64,000 bases of DNA from assembly GCA_900708905.1 (NCBI GenBank), contig CAADRB010000005.1:476602-540601 (forward strand), written 5' to 3'. Every line of letters begins with the position of its first letter. Within the stretch, counting starts at the first letter, position 1. Below the pieces are notes generated by a model. It did no database searches, was not told the origin of the DNA, and saw only the letters and a program-made list of their open reading frames with translations. The position numbers were made by a program, and so were the translations under genes. Source of the stretch: Hymenolepis diminuta. Its lineage: Eukaryota > Platyhelminthes > Cestoda > Cyclophyllidea > Hymenolepididae. Positions 39,901 through 51,900 of this stretch are shown here, one piece after another.

Positions 39901-42900
39901 AGAAGGTATTCAATTGACACGGCAGACGTCTGTTGGAATAAAAACAGGAAGAAACGATTGGCTACTTGGTGAGCCAATGATAGCGAGATTGCATTTCCTG
40001 ATATGAACATATAAAGTCAATAATGAGATAATTCAGTAAACTTTCTTAAGATGCACGAAAATATTCCATTAAACTTCATGACAGTATTCCAGGCATGTAT
40101 GCAAGTGTTAATATTCCATGAATCAATCAGTGATTCACGTCAACAGAGGAACAGCTATATAGAATTGCCTCAATCAGAGAATCAATAAGGTATTTGTTTT
40201 CGTCGAAAATATGAATTACAAGACAGATACCTTCAATATTAGTAAATCAGGTTATCAATGACATTTAATACTATTGTTAGCTCACATATTTCGGCAGTAA
40301 TAAGATATTAATAAATTGAGATGGCATGACCAGCCAACCGGTCAACAACCGGTAAATTTAATATTACCATACCCGTGAACCCGAGAGTCAAATCATGAAA
40401 TTTGAATATCAGGACACTATCCAGCAATTGCGCTTTATAAAAGAATAGGGAGATTAAATACTTCCGATTTTGAATACAATATAACATTTAACTACCTACT
40501 TCTTTTGACTTGTTTCCAGTTCTCCTCCTTTACGTGCTTTCCTAGGATTAAAACTTATAATAGATTTTTGCACTGACATTGACATAACAATAAACTGATT
40601 TGAGACTGATTACTATTAATTTTAGACCAGACTTTGATCTAAAAAATGCCGACATCATTAAAAAACGTGAAAGTGGTATCAGATAATCTCATGGAAGACA
40701 CTAATTGACGCTCTAGCCTTCTTCAGACATTGGACGGTAATTATTTACTAACTTTGGCTTTAAAATATCCACTAATTTAACTATTTTTATTATTATAAAT
40801 GCTTCCAGACAGGCAAAAACTCATCCAAATTAGTGAATTAATATTAAATTGTGTAGTCTTGGGGAAATGGCGGGAAGCCTCGTTCATAGCATCAAATCCG
40901 ACAGAATATATGCTTTAAGTAGTGCATAAACTGATTCGGAACTGAAAACCAGAGTAGAAAGTATAATCAAATAAAATGTATAATCGCTAAGCCTCAAAGA
41001 AACTCAATTATATCGGTAATAGAAACAATAATTCCCGAGCTTCAACGAAAAAGACTTCGCTCTTGGGCTGCTGTGAAAATCCTTCCTTATTCTTTTACTC
41101 TAAAACTTCCTTTGAGTCATCAAAGACCAAGAAGAGCAAGAAAGAATGCTTGCATAGTGTTAAGGATAAGATAAATCAATCATGATAAAACAGTGAACAA
41201 TGCGGATTTCTGTCTCTAAAAACGTAAATACCCATCTCAAGGTTATTTGAATGAAAGTGGTGAAGTTCAGGACTGCAAATTGTATGCGAATAATGATAGA
41301 AAAGACAGCAATACTTTTTCACTATCTTTAGGATCACTGTTTCGCAGACACAACGATCAACAAGGACTTCCATTTCCCAATTTTCAATTACGTTAACATT
41401 GATGAAAGGCAACAATGGTTGATGGTTATTCTTTAAATTGGCATCAGATATCTCTTAAAAGGGTTTTATGAAAAAGAATCAGCACACATTCTTCTAAGCT
41501 GAGAAGAAAAGAAACGAAAATCACAAATCCTATGGATAAAATCTTCCTACTGTCTCCTACACCATTTCCTCTTAGATTATAGTTACACATCCGCTTGATT
41601 GAATTATATAAAGTGTAATATTTTATTAGTAGACGAGCAAAAAACATTTATAATTCCTAACCTCACTGAAGAACACTTTTCAGAGGAAAAAATCTGATTG
41701 AGAAATTCAATCTACCATCTCTCTTTTGATCATTGCTAACCAATAGAAGTTTCTAGTACAGTCACTAGATTCCATTTATTTGAAAATACAAGCATAAAGC
41801 GGTTTTGATCTTATAATTATCGGATAACAAATATGTATGTTATGACAGTGGCTCTTGCAAAAGACATGACGTACCAACTCTGGTGACCCAATACATACCT
41901 CCATGACTAACTGTCGGCATATCCATTATGACCTATTTAAATATGAGTTAAAGCTCACTAGCCTGCAAATTTTTCCCCTGAAGCTTGTACAAAGTACAAT
42001 ACGATAGGCTGAGTCTTAACTAACCGGCTAAGTATAACCCACTATCCATAGCTTTATGAATAAATAAGAAATAACAACAGATGTGAATGCTTCTCAATTA
42101 TGCATTGTGAGATAGAGACAAACCCATTGTCCTTAATCACCTAAACTCAAGCCGCGACTACGCTCTAGTAGGGATAGTGTTGCCTAGGTAACAACTAGGC
42201 AACTTCCAGGGTTGCTTTCACGAATAAAATTAAGCTCACATACCCCGGTCTTCCCATCTTAATCGAGCGCACGTAGCTTTGCGGGATAAATGCAGTTTCC
42301 TCTATTCGGATCAGGAATGAAGGATCACTGACAACTGTCTAGGCATGAGAATTTATAAGTAGTATACACAGGAATCGATTAGGTATTTTAGATTAACTCG
42401 CTCCTTTAATATTGAGTGATTTTGGCGAAATTTAAAGGGAACTATTTCTAGTTTGCAGCCTTGAATAATATCAAACTTAAAATGATTCCTTGCTGATTGA
42501 TAAAAGTCCATTGTTCACATTCTATTACATTTTCAGATGTCTGCGTCATAGAATGGCGGAAATATATTCAAGAATATCCATACATTCTTGTGAATGAGCT
42601 TAAATAAGGCATTACTATTGTACGTCAGTGACGTGGCGGTCAATGCAGACGTCCGAAAATTCTGAAGGTTCGATTTCGACAATTAGCGGACAGATATTAA
42701 ACTTAGGAGTTTACGGTTAAGATGAAGCAAATTATACCCGTTGAGTAAATACGCAGAGTCAATAATTTTGATGTCCTGGCTTTTGTTATATGTTTCTACC
42801 CGATTCCCCCTAAACCCTTCATTTTAATAATTAATTTGTTCCTCGCGCTTAGACTCTTCATCATGATAGGATATCGAAAGAAATTTTATTTTGACGATCT

Positions 42901-45900
42901 AGAAGGGTGAATGAGCCTGATCTCAAAGTCTGAAATTTTAAGATTTCTTACATGATCATTAAATCTATCAAATCAGTCTAATCATATTTCGTAATTAAGA
43001 CCCCAGTATTTTTAAATACATATTCCGACATCTTATGAACTAAACATGGACCCAATTGAACTTTCCAGTTTATTGCACAAGGCACTATTTTCCTTGTGTT
43101 AATATTTATACAAGCGTAAAAAAATGAGTGAAAAAAGATGACGAAAATTCACAAATACCTGACGCCCGTACACATATGCTAAGTTTATTTACTCTCACCA
43201 CTTACTGTTCCACTACGTGCGCCATAAACTACTCTGTTCCAAGTAACTGCAATAATTCAGCGATATACTAACAGGTGACGCTTGTTTACTCAATAGCAAT
43301 CGCTTCTAAGCACTCTGAAAATGCAAAATCTCCACTAATTTAAATATGATATACTATTTAAAAGAGATAGTGGTTTAGTTAATAGTATTCTCTCTTACAA
43401 CTATCATAAACAGAAACTATGTACTAAATACGTGTAATAGAACATCTATGGCATACTACTGAAATTTGACTCTGATCTAATCAACAATTATCTCTAGTCC
43501 CTCTATACTCAAATTGATTATAATAAATCATAATATTCTTTATACAAAACTTTTTTATCACCGATATGATGATACTAATAAAAACTAGGGTTCCATTATG
43601 GATATGGTAACCCAAACTCTGAAGGAAAACTTGCAATTCAATGAACTTTTCTTCCTCCCCCTATTAAGAAAGTACCTCTCTTTATAATTAACTTGAGTTA
43701 TGAAATTAATTGGCACCTTGAATTAAGGAAACCTCATATCTAGGTACGTGCATTGGAGATAAGCAATTAAACACAGTTAGCCTTGGAAAATGTCTTTGAT
43801 ATTCGCGTTTATCTGCTTGTGGCTGTTAGAAGGTACAAATGATTCAGTGTCATAACAAACCACTTAATATAATCAACTTATAAAAAGCTGTATATCGTAA
43901 ACATGAACTCGCCTGAGATTAAATAATTAAAATTGAGTTTTGTCATATGTCACAACTCATCTCTGATATATTGCGACTAAAAAGCACCCCTGCATTTATT
44001 AGCAGTAGTGAGATTGGCAGGATATATCTATCCAAGTAAAACAGTGGGGGAAAGACTTTACCGCCTACAGATAAAAAACGGCGAACGATAATCAAACGCA
44101 AAGTATTTTACTCAAGCACCGACCAATAAAATGAGGAGACGGATAGCCAATCAGATTGGGTAATGCTCTCAGTTGTTAAAAGTACATGTGGCTTAACCGC
44201 TCAACAAATGTCCCAGCCCATTTTTGGCATTGATCCACAGTGCATGTAGCGATGGAAGTTGATTAAGGGAACAAAGAAGTAAAAAAATATACAAGTAGAG
44301 GAGAATCAGTAGATTAGTAATGGGACAAAGTGAAGCAAAAGCCACAGAGATAATTTTAGCGCTAAAAAGGACAAATCTTTGTTAGCAATGCCAGAAATAC
44401 CAAAACAAGGACGAATTCTACTCACTAGTATTATGGCCAAAAGACTAAAGAGGTAAAGATAGAGCCAGTATAATTTCTAGACTTTTGCAAGGCAGATATT
44501 TTACAGATACAGGCGGAATATTTACTAGTCAGAGTCCCAATAGGATGATAACAGTTTTGAGAACATGTTCAATAATCAATAAAGCAAAATATGGTACCAC
44601 AACAACAAAAAAACTCAAAAACATCATTACGGACACTCTCTAGTACCTTAATTCCATATTTTACCTGTTAAATGCCGAAACTGCACGTGATGAAAATGCT
44701 AATTTCATTTCTCCATGTTTATTCAGAGAGAATTTTTCAAATGTTGGAAAGGCGAAAGATATTAAAGGATCAGAGGCATTCTATGAGTCTCTATATTTAA
44801 ACATCTATTTTAGGGAAAATAAAGGTCATTATATAATGCATTAATGTAGCGAGCATTACAAGGAAAACTTGTACAGATTTAGAAGATATTGAACTTACTC
44901 CAATTCCAGCGGTCCGAGTGTATCTACAACCTAAAAGGGAGAAATTTTAGTAAGAATTGTTAGTGTTTCATTAGTGATTTAGAAATAGATTCTTCTAGTA
45001 GTCGGCTCATTTTTTCAGTCAGTTTAAAAAATAGATTCTCATATTTCGGAGTTAAAATCTTATTTTAAAGACTACGAAAGAGTAGAAAGATCGTCAATTT
45101 GAAGTCTAGCCTTCGTAGATGTGTTGCCATCGTTTCCGGATAAAAGATGACAATTGTCCTTAGGATAATCACCGCCAAATGCAAAAATACCCTCAAAAAG
45201 GCTAATCAAATGACTTCGATTCCTATCCTATAAGCCGTCTCAAAAGTTGGAAAACCGTACATTAGCAAAATACACAAAGATACTAACAAACATTTGCTAA
45301 TTTTGGTAAACAAGGAATTTCGAGCCTCGAAAGCCCCTCCTCAGTAGTCAGTCAACAAATGACGATGTCATAGACTGGACATAAATGCACACGTTTAAGC
45401 TCTATGAACTTAGGTTGTCTCCGAACTGTCCTGCCAATGCAGTGCACTTGGCCCATAACTGCTTTTGAATATTCATACTCATCCTTTCTTAGTCAACAGT
45501 TAACGCAGTAGGATAATAATTCTGTTTTCGAGACTCCATATGAATTAAACCTACACCATATTACTCAAAGTCAAACGCTATTTACTTTACCATTAATTTA
45601 GGCATATGCATAACTTCTAACGTAGATCAGATGAGCTGAATTTAGCGAATAGAAGAGAAACCTTATTACATGTTACCTATTCATAACAATGTCACTTTCC
45701 GACAGTCCTTAACGCAAAAGAAAATCTCAAAACTTTACACCTGACAAAAGTATACTTTGGTGCATGACAACGTTCAAACTGACCTGAGCTATGGTAAGGG
45801 GAGCAGAAGGGGAGTGCAAACAGTATTACCCCACTCTTCTCTTCCTCTCTCCAAACAGCCATTTATTAATAGCAGCCATTAAACGTTGACTCGGGTCTCC

Positions 45901-48900
45901 ATGGGGGCGTTAGGAAAAATATATATGATAGTACAGGGCGCGTAAGGTATCTGACTCCACTAATATTTTTGTAATTTACACTACCCGATAATAATTAATG
46001 TATTTTTTATATCAGACGATTTCATGCAGGTACTACTATAACTACTGAAATGAAAAGACACGCCGCAATAGTGTTTATAAAGGCAAAACACAGCAATTTA
46101 GAAATTGCAAGAATTCTTATAATCGCCAGAGCTTTTATTTGCAAAGTTAGAAAGAAGCTGAATGAAAAGGATGGAGATGAATTGGCCGTCATGAGAAAAA
46201 GAGTATTGTCAACGCTCTGCTGACTCACTCAGAACACCCGAGTTTGTGAGAAGAGTGTATGGCATGATGGACAAAAATCCTGGGAAGTCAATGCGAGATC
46301 TTGCTAAAGGTCTTCAGGTGTCTGGAGTAACAACAATATAGAAGGAATATTGTTTATCAAGACCTCGGATACAAATCATACGTTCTTAGATGAGGTCAAT
46401 TTATGCCACACCAAACCTATGGTCGCCTCCTAACTCACCAGATCTTAATCCTTTCGATTATTACGTATAGGACGGGGCGGAGCTGGGCGTGGTTGAAAAG
46501 GAAGTTAATAAGCATCTCCATGACACCAAATCCTCCTTTCTGATGGAAGCAATAGTCCGAGCAATGGAGGACATCAATAAAAACACCTGATGAAAGCTTA
46601 CCTTCGCTTTCGAACTCCAATCGGGTCAGTGATAGGAGCCGAAGGAGGACATATAGAATAAAATCTAGGTTAATATTACTTTTATTCGTTTTGTTACAAA
46701 AAAATTGCAAGTTTCAACCATTAACAGTTTCATTTCCTGTTTTTCTGAAAGTGCGTAATGTGTCCTGAAATGCCTTACGCACCCCCTACATCGTCATCTC
46801 GTGTATAGGCAGACAAATTGGTATCATAAATGCTATTAATGCTATGAAAAAGGAGCTCACTCTTTTCAATGATATTCATTAAAACAGAAAGACTAATTCT
46901 CTAAAAATTTAATTAAAGGAGATCTTTGTTTTAGTAATTCTTCTATTTTATGATCTCAGTTTTATATCTTATCCCACATATAATATTGAAATATCTTTAG
47001 ACTGTCTGTTGTACTTCAAAATCACTATAACCCTTATGAGAGTGAAAATAGGTGTTAGATTTAAGCACTAACCAATAATACGACCAGAAGATAACATTAA
47101 GTTAGAGTTAGAAGGAATAAGGGTGTGGGGTTTGTGATAATGAGAACCTCCTACAAAATCCAACTCCCATGTCTTTGATAAAGGAAAGATTAGTCACAAC
47201 CATCTTAACAAACTTTAAAACTTCCCAGTAAGAGAAGCAGTAAAAAGCAGTCCAAATACATCAATTTCATCCGAACTAAATACTGAATTTGAAACACATC
47301 ATGGGACTCAATTGCAGCTATGAGGAGGAGGCAGGAATCAATAGGTTGCACTATCTCTACGCCGTTCATTGAATTAGAATAGCTTTGCGGGATACATCAT
47401 TAAAAAGTTATGCACGAATATGAAAGATTATTGATCAAGACTGTAATTAATTTCAATTTTCCACCCAACAAACAAAGTGGAAACTATTCTATAAATAGGT
47501 ATACTCTACTGACAGTTAGGCAATCCAGTTCTTTAATACAAACCTCATTTATTCTTTTTGAATAAACTTTCAATAAATCCCTTTTTGAATAGATAAACTT
47601 GCAACTACCTTACCACCATCACGTACAGAGCAAGTCATATAAATTTATTCTCTAAGATCAATGAAAGATGATAAAAAATATATTATCGACACTAAGAGCC
47701 GACATATACTCACGGAGTAAATGATAACCAAGAGACAAAAAAGGCTTCTTACATCAATCGGAAAATCTCTTCAAAGCATATTACTCAGTGAGGTAAAAAG
47801 AACACTCAATTGTATTCTTTTATACTTAACTGCCTATTAACCCCCATCATTAAAGCCCGATATGAAGGAATGCCAAAACAAGTTCAACTTTTTCAGAACA
47901 ATGGCGAAGCCAAACGCACATTTATTTCTAGATTTCTGATGAAGTTGGAATTCACCAGCACAATATTGGTGGTAGGTATGGTAATTTAAAACCTACCAGT
48001 TAATTTTCATTAGAATAATTGCTTCAGTAATGTTATTGATCTTAGAAATAGCCGATTGTGAATGAATAACTTCTTTCTTTTTCTGAGGATTAAAAGCTCA
48101 TTCGATTGATAAAATACCAGAAATAGTTCGAGAAAATTCGCAGAGTACGGACAGATTATTAGGAAGAAATGATCATCAAGGTGAAACTATGCAAAACTCC
48201 TAACCCGAGAAATCTTTAAAATAATCGATTATTAAAATCGTCTACCGTGTACGGACGTGACAAAATAAAAACTCATAGGGAAATAGACTTCAAGAACGAG
48301 TTTCAATACGACCCAGGTACAGTTTATCAAATGTGTTAGATTATAATTAAATTAAAGCTTACTATACAAAAAGACGGAAACCTCATTATTCGCCCGTTTT
48401 TTGGCTGTTCTCAAACGCCGACTGTCCCTATAATCGTTCCCTTTTCGTTTAAATAATAGCGTGACTGATATTAATCCCTGCAAAAAGTTCCAGGATGAAA
48501 TCATTGTACCAGAGCCGTCAGAAAACTTCCCTACTTTTATTCTTAACATGAGGATAAAGTTAACTATTTAAATTGTCAATACTAGGGCATCAAATAAGTT
48601 TCCAGAACAGAGAGGATCAATGACAAATTTCCTTACCCCAGAAGAAGTAGGGAATCATCACGTAATTAAAATCTAGATTCATCATGGTACACCAGTACTT
48701 CATCTTCTACTATAATAAATTTAAGTTTAATACTTCAATCACTCTCACCGAATGAGTTCCATCCGTCATCGGCGATCCATTAAGTGGTGTCACATTGTCA
48801 AGAACCCCTCCATGCCTCCTTCGCCTCTTCACCGGTGGAGTAGGTCGTCCGCTATCTTCATCCAGCAGAAGGAAGGGAGATGATCCATGCTCACCTTCGC

Positions 48901-51900
48901 CACTTTGCCCCCCTCCTCCTCTTTCAGACGGTAAGAGTACGAGTCCCATGTGATCCGAGAGGGGAGGTGACGCTGTGGCCAAATTAGGAGCCCTTGAGGA
49001 GGAGGTGGAGGTAAGATTGATGTTATTGCTAGTGGTACGTCGACGGAGATGACGAGCGGAGGTCCGAAGGAGCACGGAACGTCGAAGATCCACGGAAGAG
49101 GCGACGTTGTTGTTGTTGGTTGCAGTGACAGCGACGGGGTTTGATGAAGTGGTTGAAGCGGCGTTTGGAGGATAAATAGTTTGTGGGGCGGTGACAGCAA
49201 TTATCGGATTGGCATGGTGGGAACAAAGACAAGGGGAGTCGTAGCCGAGGACCCGATACTGAGCTGTCGCCTAGAGACAACAAAGAGGAAAGGGTAATAC
49301 TAGTAATAAAAGATTGTTAGCATACCAAATGGGAAATGTGACTAATCAGGTACGCGACTAAATTAAGGGAAAAAAATGCAATTAATCACGTGGTAAATAA
49401 ATAAAGATGGAGGCTTAGCAGTGTATTGCAAGGGAAGCTCCAGCTAAGATATCACTAACGTAGTACAGATGAAACTTTTCAGCTCTACAAATTCATAAGA
49501 TAAGCAGGGAACAGAGAGGGTAACAAAATATTCATTTAGTGAGAAGGACGACCATGAGACTACACTTTTGCAGAGCTACGTTATTTGAAGATCTGGCTCA
49601 GCAAATTTCTCTTTCGGCTACTATAAAAAGTCTTCATATTTATCTTGCCCTAAAACTTCTTTTGAGCCATAAGGTGCCAAGGAGAGTTAGAAAGATTAGA
49701 TAAAATCATTGCTAAGACATATTCGTCAAGACGCCTAGAAAGTACTTGGTTTGAACGGACTATCACGGCTAAAACGACCAATAATTAATCTAAAATTGGA
49801 GCAAATACAATGAATGCGAATGTTTGCAGAAAGGAAAATGATATTTTTGCCCTATCGGGGGGATAACTGTTCCTCAGGCGAAAAATGGACAAGTGCTTCT
49901 AGCATCCAGAATTCGGTTGCTTTAAGTCTTGTGAAAGACAAGCGTGGTTGAAATTTTACAATATCTGAATGTCATCTTCAACGTTGACAACAGATTCATT
50001 GCGATCCTCTCAAAGAGTCTTGAAAAAGGCACATATCCGGCGACCTAAGGAGTTCAGAAGCAGAAATCTTGAATCCCATTAATTAAATCTCCTTATCCTT
50101 TTGTCCAAATTAAATCCTTGGAGCTAATAGATAGATAATGTGTATCATCCTTATAAATAAAAGGACATATTACAACATCTAAGCTTAGATAGGTACTAAG
50201 ATCGTGAGTTTCAAAACCGGTACTGATTAACGCTGGTCAACAGTGTCCCAACTGAAGAGGTCGCAAAATGACTTCTCCTTATCCAAAATGGTTATTCCTC
50301 TAATGGACTTGGAAAACTGGCAGCCAGCCAAATGGGGACTATCTAGGGACACGTCTAAATAGAAAGGAAGCAGAATGCGGACACAATCACGTGAGAACCA
50401 GACACAAAGACAGTGGATTAAAATGCAAATACCCGCCATCACCGTATTGCAGGAAAGATTTATGCCAAAATAGAATGAAGGAAAATGAGAGGAAAAGGAA
50501 GTGACTGAAAAGGCAAATACCGTAAGGGCTAAAGATAGAAATACAATCACACCTTGATGTAATTGCATTCCAACAGAGCACGTAAGCCTACAAATCACTA
50601 GAACTAAATATGTTTTACCTGTGTGTGAAATACGATTTGCTAGTTTTGGTAGATATTAGTCGCAGAAAGAAAAAAAGCGGGATAAAAAGGTGATTATTCC
50701 ATACCGAATTTGGATCATTAAATGCATCACTTCAAAGTTCACCATAAATCGATGATATGGAGGTAAAATATTTGTCAACTGGTACGAGTTTGAAAGTCAT
50801 TAGTGTACAACTACATCTAGCATCTGTGACTAAAATTGCTCTAAGAAGAGGTAAAATAACGTGAGTTTCTCAAAAGAGAGACCCTAGGGTGATTCCATTT
50901 TGAAAACACTACCCTTCAAGAGGCCCAGGAGTTTGCGTATTCTACATATTTCTTTCATTTCAATTTCATTCCTCTGTGTCGATCATGTTTGAGGTTATGA
51001 ATATATCATTCCCAATTCTCATTGTTCCCATAAGAACTGTGAAATCAATTGACAACATTGCATTCATACATGCTATAGTTATTCTGACTCCCAATTCCAA
51101 GGTTGTTTAAGGGAAATGTTTTCTAATACTCATCCTGGGAAAATAGGTAGCCTCTGTTTAAATATTCGCATTCTGAAACCTCCCCCTTGGACTATTTAAA
51201 CTAGTCATGTCAGTCAATGGATGTGCTCCGATGAGTATCGAAGCCGTAATCTAAAAAAACTGGCAAACGTATATGTCGACTATCGGTGCACACAAAAGCT
51301 AAGTTGAAAGATACATTGAATACGAGAATATCACAGAATAAGAAGCTAAAACTAATTCTGCGCTTCACCTGACTTAAAGTAATAGATTCAATCCTCATAC
51401 ACTGAATTATCGATTATCTGTCTTCAACGGCCGTGACTGGGTATACGATCTCGCCACTGGTGTAACTATTGATTACCCAGGCAGTCAATCAATCAATCAC
51501 ATTATCGAATATAGTATATAAGAAGTTGGGATTTATTACGAGGGGAAGGTCACCGTATAACAAATAATCTGCCTTTTTCATTCGGAGATAGTGGAAATAA
51601 TTGATAAGATCCAGTATTCATACAATGATATGATAATTACTTATCATCAATCAAGCGCACAGTTGTAATAAAAATCCAGCAAATATTAATCATCAGTATG
51701 TTATTAGTAATGCAGCATTACAGTCTATTTCTTTCCGAAATACAAAAGAACATGAAATTTCACGATCCACCTGATAGACACGTATGATAGTACGGTTTAA
51801 ATAAACTTCAAACACCCTCCTCTGCAATTCAATAACAACAAATTGGAGGCGGTATTAAAGCTGAAATGCATCAGTGGAATGATTAACCTGCCTATACAGT

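Larger units (their letters stand above)
35277..44898 (-). other. DNTTIP1 intron 6, 9.6 kb
   Basis: No further exon is recognised. It holds dispersed repeat pieces (36301-36400, 40306-40345, 41058-41148), a direct duplication at 39.35-39.69 kb, a SINE-like head at 42625, a GC-rich island at 37.8-38.12 kb and an RFX-like X-box palindrome at 42179. Confidence 0.7.
44931..48748 (-). other. DNTTIP1 intron 5 with a deleted Tc1/mariner element
   Basis: The 3.8 kb intron contains the 45934-46786 element. No other exon is visible. Confidence 0.75.

Noticed and set aside
48829..49283. Other minus frames over DNTTIP1 exon 5
   Set aside because: The frame beginning GCGACAGCT at 49270 joins exons 4 and 6 in phase. 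The others are shadows of this GC-rich exon.
50227..50598. 123-codon minus-strand hydrophobic frame within DNTTIP1 intron 4
   Set aside because: It is Ser/Phe/Leu-rich, with no family match. It resembles other pyrimidine-rich non-coding patches in the window.
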